From the NCBI RefSeq assembly GCF_003416885.1, contig NZ_QVPD01000011.1:1-64000 (forward strand): DNA of 64,000 nucleotides. The letters are read 5' to 3'. Position 1 is the first letter of the stretch. Each line of letters begins with the position of its first letter. The translations under genes and the position numbers were made by a program. The notes beneath the pieces are model-generated. The model was not told where the DNA came from. It saw nothing but the letters and a program-made list of their open reading frames with translations, and made no database searches. The stretch is from Cognatiluteimonas weifangensis. GTDB lineage: Bacteria; Pseudomonadota; Gammaproteobacteria; Xanthomonadales; Xanthomonadaceae. Of the stretch, positions 1 to 11,802 are shown in pieces.

Positions 1-385
1 GGGGTGCGGAGAGTGGACCATGGAGGGTCCACGACCCGACTTAAAGACAGGAGGTCGTCAGGAGGGCGCAGCACCCCCAGCCCGCCGGCCGGCGACTCCT
101 GCCGAAGCCGATCTCCCGCAGCCGAGAGAAGCACCACAAACGACGACGGCCGAGAAGCGTTCGACCAGCTCGGCTTCTTATCCGCCGCGAAAACGCGGCG
201 CGCGCACGCCTACCCCGAGTCTCGTTTTCGATGGCTTGAGAACACCGGATCCCCGCTTTCGCGGGAATGACGACAACGCTCCTTCAGGCCTTCCTCAAAG
301 CAGGACGTCGTCAGCAGGGCATGGCCATCCTTGCCCGCCGGACGGCAACGCACTCCGAAGCCGGCCCCGCAGCCGGGAGAAGCGC
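1..385. repeat. Intergenic repeat copies at the left edge
   Basis: Bases 1-110 are, on the opposite strand, nearly the same as the end of the tandem array at about 32,165-32,260. They share the hairpin with arms GTGGACC/GGTCCAC, the tract containing TCTTTAAGTCGGGTCG, and the CACCCCCAGCCCGCC block. Bases 300-385 hold a second, diverged copy of the right half (GTCGTCAGCAGGGC, CCGAAGCCGGCCCCGCAGCC). Between them, near 245-275, is a short palindromic piece (CCCCGCTTTCGCGGG) of a kind common in proteobacterial intergenic DNA. I see no gene in 1-480. The repeat probably continues beyond the window. Confidence 0.75.
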
Positions 386-480
386 CACAAAAAAGCTCGG
401 GCGCCATGAATGGCCTGCGCGACGATTGCGTCGAAGCCGACCGGCAGAACGCCCGGACAGTGACGTGGCAGAAAGAAAAC

Positions 481-513
481 GAAAAAAAAGCGGGCCGAAG
501 CCCGCTTTTTTTC
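481..513. terminator. Bidirectional intrinsic terminator after pnp
   Basis: A 7-bp perfect stem AGCGGGC (489-495) / GCCCGCT (500-506) with a CGAA loop is flanked by an A-run on one side and a T-run on the other. It can therefore terminate in both directions. On the minus strand it lies 24 bp past the pnp stop codon and closes the rpsO-pnp unit. Confidence 0.9.
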
Positions 514-536
514 GATTCCTGCGCTGGCGCCGCGGC

Positions 537-2645
<2,109 letters not shown>

Positions 2646-2706
2646 TTCGGGTTCCTTGGATGCTTGCTTACGGTTGGACCGGAACGCGCCCTTGCGCGCA
2701 CCGGCT

Positions 2707-2763
2707 GGTTGCGCGATCGCAACCGCTCAAAACGAGACCGCGGCGCATCGCTGCGCCGCGGTC
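2707..2763 (-). promoter_or_regulatory. Tandem hairpins between rpsO and pnp (terminator-like plus pnp leader hairpin)
   Basis: Reading the minus strand from the rpsO stop, there is a perfect 12-bp stem GACCGCGGCGCA/TGCGCCGCGGTC (2736-2763) followed by TCGTTTTG. This looks like an attenuating terminator. A second 7-bp stem GGTTGCG/CGCAACC (2707-2724) lies about 60 nt before the pnp start. In E. coli the same interval holds the rpsO terminator and an RNase III hairpin used for PNPase autoregulation. A similar role here is inferred from position only. Confidence 0.65.
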
Positions 2764-2773
2764 GTGGCGTTGC

Positions 2774-3034
2774 CTAGCGGCGCAGGCCCAGCTTCTGGAT
2801 CAGCGCCTTGTAGCGCTCGGCGTCCTTGCGACGCAGATAATCGAGCAGGCTGCGGCGACGGTTGACCATCATCAGCAGGCCGCGGCGGCTGTGGTGGTCC
2901 TGCTTGTGGGTCTTGAAGTGCTCGGTGAGCTGGGTGATGCGGGCTGTGAGCAGGGCGACCTGGACTTCCGGGGAACCGGTGTCGTTGGCGCCGCGCTTGT
3001 GTTCTTCGATGATGCTGGAGCTGTCGATGGACAT
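2774..3034 (-). CDS. rpsO: 30S ribosomal protein S15
   Basis: 86 aa, close to the usual 89. S15 binds 16S rRNA early in 30S subunit assembly. The family signatures are plain: [14 protein letters not shown] near the N-terminus, then [12 protein letters not shown] and the C-terminal DYLRRKD. The ATG at 3034 follows a promoter candidate at 3172-3201. It sits between truB and pnp, the conserved order of this cluster. Confidence 0.98.
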   Translation of the reverse strand: MSIDSSSIIEEHKRGANDTGSPEVQVALLTARITQLTEHFKTHKQDHHSRRGLLMMVNRRRSLLDYLRRKDAERYKALIQKLGLRR

Positions 3035-3171
3035 GGTGCTGCCTCGGGTAGACGCGTGGTCGGCAGAAATCGTCGGAACGCTGGTGACAGCGTCGACGCA
3101 CCGCCGGGCCCGCCGCTTGCGGATGGTGCAGGATGTGAACGGAGAAGCCGATCGGGGCGATCAGCTGCGGG

Positions 3172-3201
3172 ATTGTAGCGCCGCAGGGCCTTTGCGGACA
3201 A
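3172..3201 (-). promoter_or_regulatory. Putative sigma70 promoter for rpsO-pnp
   Basis: On the minus strand a TTGTCC box (3196-3201) and a TACAAT box (3172-3177) are 18 bp apart, giving a leader of about 130 nt before rpsO. It lies between the truB stop and the rpsO start, so rpsO-pnp could be transcribed independently of truB. Inferred from consensus match only. Confidence 0.55.
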
Positions 3202-3295
3202 GGCGTTAGCGCATGCCAGGGCCGGGCCGGGGGCGCGTGTCGGCCCTGCTGTGGCCGGCCGGCCTTCCTGACGCGGCGGCACGCTCCAGCCCGGC

Positions 3296-4273
3296 CTACG
3301 GCGGCGGCGCACGCGGCGGCTGCACGCAGGCCCAGGCGAACAGCCGCTGCGGCCGCAGGCAGCCCGCGGCGTCGACCGCGCCCAGCCCCAGCGCACGCCC
3401 GCCCGGGTCGAGAATCGCGACGCTGCCGGCGGGGCGGAAGTCGCCGGCCACGCTCTGGCCCTGCCCCAGCCGCAGCGCCTGCGCCGCATTCACCCGGACC
3501 TGCGGCCAGGCGGCCATGCCGGCCTCGATTGGCAGCAGGCAGGCGTCGAGGCTGCGCTCGCCGCGTTCGGCCAGCGCCTGCAGCGCTTCCAGGGTCCACA
3601 TCCGCGGCTCGCGGAAGGGGTCGACCCACAGCCGTCGCAACTCGGTGACATGGGCGCCGCAGCCCAGCAGCTCGCCCAGATCGCGCACCAGGCTGCGCAC
3701 GTAGGTGCCCGAACCGCACTCCACATGCAGGCGCAGCTGCGGCGCGGCGGCACCGGACAAGCCGTCGAGCAGGTCGGCGGCCGACTGCAGCTCGAAAGCG
3801 TGTACTTCGACCTCGCGCTCCTCGACCTCGACCGGCTCGCCGCGCCGCGCCTTGGCGTACAGCGGCTCGCCGCCGCGCTTGAGCGCCGAATAGATCGGCG
3901 GGCGCTGGCGGATGCGGCCGGTCAGCGCCTGCAGCGCGGCGTCGATGCGCTCGACGCCGAGGGCCGGCACCGGGCGCTCGCGCAGCGGCTGGCCCTCGGC
4001 ATCGTCGGTATCGGTGACCACGCCCAGCCGGGCGACAGTGTCGTAGGCCTTGCGTGCGCCGAGCAGGCCGCCAGCGATCTTGGTCGCCTCGCCGAAGCAC
4101 ACCGGCAGCAGGCCGGTGGCGAGCGGATCCAGGCTGCCGGTGTGGCCGGCCTTGTCGGCGCGGAACAGATGGCGCACGCGCTGCAGCGCCTGGTTGGAGC
4201 TCAGGCCGCGCGGCTTGTCCAGCAGCAGGATGCCGTCGAGCTTGCGGAACACCGTGCGCGGCCTTTGGGTCAT
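3296..4273 (-). CDS. truB: tRNA pseudouridine(55) synthase
   Basis: 325 aa from the ATG at 4273; the frame stays open further upstream but only into repeat-derived sequence. TruB converts U55 of tRNAs to pseudouridine. The catalytic motif [14 protein letters not shown] places the nucleophilic Asp at residue 49. The N-terminal [13 protein letters not shown] and the central [16 protein letters not shown] motif are typical. The C-terminal part (about residue 240 onward) matches the short PUA-like tail of proteobacterial TruB. A second in-frame ATG at 4282 (MPPMTQ) is possible. A TACAAT box at 4281-4286 sits almost on the start codon. Confidence 0.95.
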   Translation of the reverse strand: MTQRPRTVFRKLDGILLLDKPRGLSSNQALQRVRHLFRADKAGHTGSLDPLATGLLPVCFGEATKIAGGLLGARKAYDTVARLGVVTDTDDAEGQPLRERPVPALGVERIDAALQALTGRIRQRPPIYSALKRGGEPLYAKARRGEPVEVEEREVEVHAFELQSAADLLDGLSGAAAPQLRLHVECGSGTYVRSLVRDLGELLGCGAHVTELRRLWVDPFREPRMWTLEALQALAERGERSLDACLLPIEAGMAAWPQVRVNAAQALRLGQGQSVAGDFRPAGSVAILDPGGRALGLGAVDAAGCLRPQRLFAWACVQPPRAPPP

Positions 4274-4296
4274 CGGCGGCATTGTAGGGGGGAAGC

Positions 4297-4505
4297 AGGA
4301 TGACCTTCGCCCCACCCTCGCCCCGCTTGCGGGGAAAGGGACGGATCCGCATGGCGGATCAGGGTGAGAGGTGTGTGGCGCGGGTGGCAAACCGTGCGTG
4401 GCGCATACCGCGGATCGTGAGCGGGGGTCTGGATCCGCGTCGCTCCACCGGCCCCTCATCCGCACTTCGGGCACCTTCTCCCCGCAAGCGGGGAGAAGAA
4501 ACGCA
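4297..4505. repeat. Intergenic repeat between rbfA and truB
   Basis: The gap carries two facing copies of a module: CCCTCGCCCCGCTTGCGGGG on the left and CACCTTCTCCCCGCAAGCGGGG on the right. CCCCTCATCCGCACTTCGGG precedes the right copy. The arms form hairpins (CCCCGC-TT-GCGGGG and CCCCGC-AA-GCGGGG). Modules of this type are scattered between genes in many proteobacteria. It splits truB from rbfA in an otherwise compact operon. Confidence 0.65.
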
Positions 4506-4523
4506 TCGCCACGACCGGCCGGC

Positions 4524-4901
4524 TTACGGCTTTTCGTCGTCGTCGGGGGCGAGATCCGGCCGCTCGCGCAGCAGGCTCTCGATGCGCTCGCCGCGGTCGA
4601 CCGACTCGTCGTAGTGGAAGTGCAGTTCCGGCACGTGCCGCAGCTTGACCGCCTGCGCGAGCTGGTAGCGCAGCTCCGGCGCCAGCGCCTTGAGCGCCTT
4701 CAGCGCCTCGGCCGCGCGTTCGGGCTGCAACGCGGTCACCCACACCCTGGCGTGGGCCAGGTCGCGGGTGACCTCCACGTCCGAGACGCTCAGCGACGGC
4801 AACCCGTGCCCGCGCACCGCCTCGTGCACCAGCGTACCCAGCTCGCGGCGGAGCTGGGCGGAAACGCGGTCGGTGCGGTGGAAGGATTTCTTCTGCGGCA
4901 T
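4524..4901 (-). CDS. rbfA: 30S ribosome-binding factor A
   Basis: 125 aa, typical for RbfA, which helps mature the 5' end region of 16S rRNA and supports cold growth. Recognisable features are the N-terminal [17 protein letters not shown] helix, the [18 protein letters not shown] strand region, and the C-terminal [22 protein letters not shown] segment. The start is ATG at 4901, 20 bp after the infB stop, in the conserved infB-rbfA-truB order. The acidic end (DDDEKP) is unremarkable. Confidence 0.96.
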   Translation of the reverse strand: MPQKKSFHRTDRVSAQLRRELGTLVHEAVRGHGLPSLSVSDVEVTRDLAHARVWVTALQPERAAEALKALKALAPELRYQLAQAVKLRHVPELHFHYDESVDRGERIESLLRERPDLAPDDDEKP

Positions 4902-4921
4902 TTCGTTCTACGGTATCCGGG

Positions 4922-7492
<2,571 letters not shown>

Positions 7493-7779
7493 GCGAATTC
7501 CGTGTCCTGTGGCCCGGTTGCGGCCGGGCGCGTGAAGCAGGCGATTCTACTGCGGTGGGCGTCGGGAAGCGGTTTTAGTGTCCGCCGGCTGTCGTTTCGC
7601 TGCAAAAGGCCTGTTTCCGAAGGTGGGTTGTTTACATGGGTGTGGCTCGTCGTTGCGTCAGCGATCCTGTGCCATCCATGGCGCTGCAGCACTGGCTTCG
7701 GATGGTCCGGCCCGGCCATCCAGGGCCGGGCGCCAGCGGCCGCAGCCGATGCCGGCAGGGCATCGGCCGAGCGCAACCG
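7493..7779 (-). other. nusA-infB spacer with two hairpins
   Basis: This 287-bp gap is unusually long for this operon. Just after the nusA stop it contains GCCGATGCC/GGCATCGGC, then CCCGGCC/GGCCGGG, with no T-run, so these are not clear terminators. Closer to infB is a TAGAAT box on the minus strand (7544-7549). No convincing small gene is visible. The hairpins may be RNA-processing or regulatory sites. Confidence 0.4.
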
Positions 7780-9291
7780 CTAGCCCTCGCGCTCCAGGCG
7801 CGCGATCTCCTCGGCGCGGGCGGCCAGGATCAGCGCCGCGGCGCGCGCCTCGTCCAGGCCCTCGATCCCGAACTCCACGACCTCGTCGGCGCCGAGCTCG
7901 CCGAGCTCGTCGGCGGTACGGACGCCGTGGGCGGCGAGCGCGAAGGCGGTGTCTTCGTCCATGCCTTCGAGCTGGAGCAGGTCCTGCGCGGGCTGGTTCT
8001 CGTCCAGTTCCTCCTCCACCGCCAGCGCGTCGTTGAGCAGCGCATCGCGGGCGCGCGAGCGCAGCTCCTCGACGATGTCCTCGTCGAAGCCCTCCACCGC
8101 GAGCAGCTCGCCGACCGGGACGTAGGCGACTTCCTCCACCGTGCTGAAGCCCTCGGACACCAGGATGCTGGCGATTTCCTCGTCGACCTCGAGCTTTTCC
8201 TGGAACAGCGCGCGCGCAGCGTCCTGCTCGGCCTCGGACTTGGCGGTGACCTGGTCCTGGGTCATGACGTTGAGCTGCCAGCCCGACAGGCGGCTGGCCA
8301 GGCGCACGTTCTGGCCGCCGCGGCCGATCGCCTGCGCCAGCTTGTCCTCGGCGACCGCGAGGTCCATCGAGTGCTTTTCCTCGTCGACGATGATCGACTG
8401 CACCTCGGCCGGCGCCATCGCGTTGATCACGAACTGCGCCGGGTTGTCCGACCACAGCACGATGTCCACGCGCTCGCCGTTCAATTCGTTGGACACCGCC
8501 TGCACGCGCGAACCGCGCATGCCGATGCAGGCGCCGATCGGGTCGGTGCGGTTGTCGTATGCCAGCACCGCGATCTTGGCGCGGTCGCCCGGGTCGCGGG
8601 CGCAGGCCTTGATCTCGACCAGGCCCTGGCCGACTTCCGGCACCTCGAGCTTGAACAGCTCGATCATGAACTCGGGCGCGGCGCGGCTGATGAACAGCTG
8701 CGGGCCGCGCGGCTCGCTGCGCACGTCGTAGAGATAGCCGCGGACGCGGTCGCCGGCGCGCAGCACGTCGCGCGGGATGCCCTTGTCCTTGGGGATGAAG
8801 GCCTCGGCGTTGCCGCCCAGGTCGACGTAGATGTTGCCGCGCTCGGCGCGCTTGACCACGCCGGTGACCAGCTCGCCGATGCGGTCCTTCCACTGGTCCA
8901 CGACCTGCGCGCGCTCGGCCTCGCGCACCCGCTGCACGATCACCTGCTTGGCGGCCTGCGCGGCGATGCGGCCGAAGTCCGGGTTCTCGATCTGCTCCTC
9001 GATGAAATCGCCGACCTCCACGCCCTCGCTCTCGTCGAGCGCGTCCATCAGGCGGATCTGGCGATCCGGCGACTCCATCACCACGTCGTCGGCCACGACC
9101 TCCCAGCGGCGGAAGGTCTCGTAGCTGCCGTCCTTGGGGTCCACGGCGACGCGGGTCAGCACGTCCTGGTCCGGGTAGCGCTTCTTCGCCGCCGACGCCA
9201 GCGCGGCCTCGATCGCCTCCAGGATGACCGACTCCGGCACGCCCTTCTCGGCCGCCACCGCGTCCACGACCAGCAACAAATCCTTGCTCAT
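7780..9291 (-). CDS. nusA: Transcription termination/antitermination protein NusA
   Basis: 503 aa. NusA binds RNA polymerase and nascent RNA to modulate pausing, termination and antitermination. Domains in order: the N-terminal RNAP-binding domain (about 1-125), S1 (about 135-200, with VTGVVKRAERGNIYVDLG), and KH1/KH2 (about 205-345, with IGACIGMRGSRVQAVSNEL and AIGRGGQNVRLAS). Two acidic helix-hairpin repeats follow at the C-terminus (VGELLAVEGFDEDIVEELRS and QDLLQLEGMDEDTAFALA), as in gammaproteobacteria. The start is ATG at 9291. It sits between rimP and infB. Confidence 0.97.
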   Translation of the reverse strand: MSKDLLLVVDAVAAEKGVPESVILEAIEAALASAAKKRYPDQDVLTRVAVDPKDGSYETFRRWEVVADDVVMESPDRQIRLMDALDESEGVEVGDFIEEQIENPDFGRIAAQAAKQVIVQRVREAERAQVVDQWKDRIGELVTGVVKRAERGNIYVDLGGNAEAFIPKDKGIPRDVLRAGDRVRGYLYDVRSEPRGPQLFISRAAPEFMIELFKLEVPEVGQGLVEIKACARDPGDRAKIAVLAYDNRTDPIGACIGMRGSRVQAVSNELNGERVDIVLWSDNPAQFVINAMAPAEVQSIIVDEEKHSMDLAVAEDKLAQAIGRGGQNVRLASRLSGWQLNVMTQDQVTAKSEAEQDAARALFQEKLEVDEEIASILVSEGFSTVEEVAYVPVGELLAVEGFDEDIVEELRSRARDALLNDALAVEEELDENQPAQDLLQLEGMDEDTAFALAAHGVRTADELGELGADEVVEFGIEGLDEARAAALILAARAEEIARLEREG

Positions 9292-9405
9292 ACCAGAATT
9301 CTCTCTAAAGGTTCCGACGATTCGCCGCTCCGATAGCGCGAGCGGCTGCTTCCGATCCTGCCGGGCCGTCCGGCCTGCCGCCGCTGCCGGCGACCTGCCC
9401 GATGC

Positions 9406-9999
9406 CTATTCTTTTCCCGGCTTGCGGCCGGCTTTCCGCTTGCCGGGGCGCGCGTCGCGCCCCGCCTTGTCCCGTGCCGGCGCCAGGCCCAGTGCCGCCC
9501 AGTCGGGCACCAGCCGCGCCTTGTCGATGTTGTCGAAGGCCACCGACAGCGGCTGGCCGTCGACCTCGAAGCCGATTTCCTCGTCCGCCACCGAGACGAT
9601 CCGTCCCTGCAGCCGGCGGCGCCCGTCCTGCGGCAGCTTCAGCGTGACCTTGGCGTCCTGGCCGAGGAAGCGCGCGAACTGCGCCGGCGCGAACAGCGGC
9701 CGGTCCACGCCGGGCGAGGACACCTCCAGCGTGTAGTGCCCGCTGATCGGATCGGCCACGTCCAGCTGCGCGGAGACCTCGCGGCTGACCGCCTCGCAAT
9801 CCTCGATGCCGACCGTGTCCGCCGCCGGCTGCGCCGCGCCGTCGGCGTCGGCGGGCCGCGCGTCCGCCGGCTTGTCGATGTACAGGCGCAGCAGCGCGCC
9901 GCCGGGAGCCGACTGGTATTCGACGCCCAGCAGTTCCAGCCCCAGCGATTGCACCGTGGGCGCCAGCAGCGCTGCGATCTGGTTTGCCTTGTCGGTCAT
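9406..9999 (-). CDS. rimP: Ribosome maturation factor RimP
   Basis: 197 aa from the ATG at 9999 ([20 protein letters not shown]); an upstream TTG/ATG extension would run into the leader hairpin. RimP is needed for 30S maturation. Typical segments are [18 protein letters not shown], the [19 protein letters not shown] core, and LVPDW near the end of the fold. An Ala/Asp-rich insertion ([18 protein letters not shown]) widens the N-terminal domain. The tail is a basic, low-complexity stretch ending GRKPGKE. It is the first protein gene after the initiator tRNA. Confidence 0.95.
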   Translation of the reverse strand: MTDKANQIAALLAPTVQSLGLELLGVEYQSAPGGALLRLYIDKPADARPADADGAAQPAADTVGIEDCEAVSREVSAQLDVADPISGHYTLEVSSPGVDRPLFAPAQFARFLGQDAKVTLKLPQDGRRRLQGRIVSVADEEIGFEVDGQPLSVAFDNIDKARLVPDWAALGLAPARDKAGRDARPGKRKAGRKPGKE

Positions 10000-10035
10000 G
10001 CGTTGCGTGTTCGGTTGCGCGATGCGTGGCTTCGA

Positions 10036-10065
10036 AAACAACAAGGGGCCCATTGGGCCCCTTGT
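10036..10065 (-). terminator. Strong hairpin in the rimP leader (attenuator-like)
   Basis: A perfect 11-bp stem ACAAGGGGCCC (10041-10051) / GGGCCCCTTGT (10055-10065) with a 3-base loop is followed, on the minus strand, by TGTTTTC. It lies between the tRNA-fMet terminator and the rimP start at 9999. It may limit read-through into the rimP-nusA operon, where termination can be modulated by NusA itself. Confidence 0.65.
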
Positions 10066-10130
10066 CCGATACCGCTGGATTTCGGCGCGGCCGCGTACCG
10101 CATGCGACCGTCAAGCCCGACCTTCGCAAA

Positions 10131-10153
10131 CGAAAAAGGCTCCGAGGAGCCTT
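10131..10153 (-). terminator. Intrinsic terminator of the initiator tRNA
   Basis: Stem AAGGCTCC (10136-10143) / GGAGCCTT (10146-10153) with a 2-base loop is followed on the minus strand by a T-run and CG. It begins 17 nt after the mature tRNA 3' end. The stem has eight perfect pairs. Confidence 0.8.
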
Positions 10154-10169
10154 GATCGCCAGCGAGAGC

Positions 10170-10246
10170 TGGTAGCGGGGGCAGGATTTGAACCTGCGAC
10201 CTTCGGGTTATGAGCCCGACGAGCTGCCAGACTGCTCCACCCCGCA
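10170..10246 (-). tRNA. Initiator tRNA-fMet (CAU)
   Basis: 77 nt including an encoded CCA. The cloverleaf is complete and the anticodon loop is CTCATAA. Initiator hallmarks are visible. The anticodon stem has three consecutive G-C pairs (GGG/CCC next to the loop), and position 1 (T) and position 72 (T) cannot form a Watson-Crick pair. The gene has a matching promoter just upstream and a terminator just downstream. Its place ahead of rimP-nusA-infB matches metY of E. coli. Confidence 0.96.
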
Positions 10247-10257
10247 GCAGAAGCGGG

Positions 10258-10286
10258 ATTATGCGGTTTCCGGAGGGCCGTGACAA
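10258..10286 (-). promoter_or_regulatory. Sigma70 promoter of the initiator tRNA
   Basis: On the minus strand TTGTCA (10281-10286) and CATAAT (10258-10263) are exactly 17 bp apart. The expected start is a few bases before the tRNA 5' end at 10246. G+C-rich bases between -10 and start (CCCGC) resemble a stringent discriminator, as is common for stable RNA genes. Confidence 0.8.
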
Positions 10287-10302
10287 GCCTGAGGCGGGCT
10301 TT

Positions 10303-10332
10303 CGTTAAGAAACCCGCACAGGGACGTGCGGG
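10303..10332 (-). terminator. Intrinsic terminator of the nuo operon
   Basis: Stem CCCGCAC (10313-10319) / GTGCGGG (10326-10332) with a 6-base loop is followed on the minus strand by TTTCTTAA. It begins 15 bp after the nuoN stop codon and separates the operon from the tRNA promoter. Confidence 0.75.
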
Positions 10333-10346
10333 CTCCTGCGAAGGAC

Positions 10347-11789
10347 TCAAATAAAGGCCGCCTGGCACCAGGCCATGATCGGGTTCCAGAACATGCCCAG
10401 CACCAGCAGCGCCAGCGCGTTGAGGCTGAAGGCCCAGCGCAGCGGGCGGTTGGTGCTCGGGGCCGGGGCGTCGCCGTCGGGTGCGTCGAAGTACATCACC
10501 TTGCACACCTTCAGGTAGTAGAAGCAGCCGATCACCGCGAACACGATGCCGACGATCGCCAGCCACAGCATGTCGCCGTGGATCGCGGCGCGCAGCACCG
10601 AAAGCTTGGCCCAGAAGCCCAGGAACGGCGGGATCCCGGCCAGCGACATCATCGCGATCAGCATCATCCCGGCCAGCCACGGATTGCGCGCGTTCAGGCC
10701 CCTGAAGTCGTCGATGCGGTCGGCCTCGTAGCCGCGCCGCGCCAGCACCACGACCGCGCCGAACGCCGCCGTGCCCATGATCGCGTAGACGATCGCGTAG
10801 AACATCGCCGCGGCGTAGCCCTCGGCGTCGGCCGCGGCCAGGCCCAGGAACAGGAAGCCGACGTGGGAGACGGTCGAATACGCCAGCATGCGCTTGATGT
10901 TGGTCTGCACCAGCGCGATCACGTTGCCGACCGCCAGCGACAGCACCGCGAGCACCGCGATCAGCAGCCGCCAGCGCTCGTCCAGCGGGCCAAGCCCGGA
11001 CTCGAGCAGGCGGAAGGCCATCGCGAACGCGGCCAGCTTGGGCGCTGAGCCGATGAACACCGTGATCGGGGTCGGCGCGCCGTGGTAGGTGTCGGGCAGC
11101 CACATGTGGAACGGCGCGGCGCCGAACTTGAAGGCGATGCCGGCGATCAGGAACACCGTGCCCATCAGCAGCAGCGTGGTTTCCTGCGAACCGGCGATCG
11201 CGGCCTGCAGCTGCGCCAGGTCCAGGGTGCCGGCGGCGCCGTACAGCAGCGACATGCCGTACAGCAGCAGGCCGGAGGCCAGCGAGCCGAGCACGAAATA
11301 CTTCATCGCCGCTTCGGACGCCAGCGAGCTGTCGCGGTCCAGCGCCACCAGCGCGTAGGAGGCCAGCGCCAGCAGCTCCAGCCCCAGGTACACCATCACC
11401 AGGCTGCCGGCCGAGATCAGCAGCATCATGCCCACGACCGCGAACAGCATCAGCACCGCGACCTCGCCCTTGTACAGGCCGCGCTCGCGCAGGAACGGCC
11501 ACACGTACATCAGCGACAGCGCGGTGATCGCGCAGGCGGCGATCTTGAGCACGTCGGCCATGGTGTCGCGCACGAACATGCCATTGAGCACGGTGCCCTG
11601 GCCGCCAACGCCGGCGGCGATCATCGCCGCCACCGCCAGCAGCGCGGCCATCGCCAGCACGTGGGTGACGACGCGGCGGCGCTCGTCCAGGAACAGGTCC
11701 AGCAGCAGCAGCGCGAACGCGGCGCCGACCAGCACCAGTTCGGGCAGCAGCGGCAGCAAGTCGGCGGCGGTGGGCAGGGTCGGCGTCAT
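10347..11789 (-). CDS. nuoN: NADH-quinone oxidoreductase subunit N
   Basis: 480 aa integral membrane subunit of complex I, one of three antiporter-like proteins in the proton-pumping arm (Proton_antipo_M family). About 14 hydrophobic segments are visible. The conserved Lys-bearing helix is in FKFGAAPFHMWLPDTYHGAPT, around residues 230-250, and TNIKRMLAYSTVSHVGFLFLG follows. The start is ATG at 11789, with 13 bp to nuoM. It is the last gene of the operon and is followed by a terminator. Confidence 0.96.
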   Translation of the reverse strand: MTPTLPTAADLLPLLPELVLVGAAFALLLLDLFLDERRRVVTHVLAMAALLAVAAMIAAGVGGQGTVLNGMFVRDTMADVLKIAACAITALSLMYVWPFLRERGLYKGEVAVLMLFAVVGMMLLISAGSLVMVYLGLELLALASYALVALDRDSSLASEAAMKYFVLGSLASGLLLYGMSLLYGAAGTLDLAQLQAAIAGSQETTLLLMGTVFLIAGIAFKFGAAPFHMWLPDTYHGAPTPITVFIGSAPKLAAFAMAFRLLESGLGPLDERWRLLIAVLAVLSLAVGNVIALVQTNIKRMLAYSTVSHVGFLFLGLAAADAEGYAAAMFYAIVYAIMGTAAFGAVVVLARRGYEADRIDDFRGLNARNPWLAGMMLIAMMSLAGIPPFLGFWAKLSVLRAAIHGDMLWLAIVGIVFAVIGCFYYLKVCKVMYFDAPDGDAPAPSTNRPLRWAFSLNALALLVLGMFWNPIMAWCQAAFI

Positions 11790-11802
11790 CCGGCGTGCAT
11801 CC

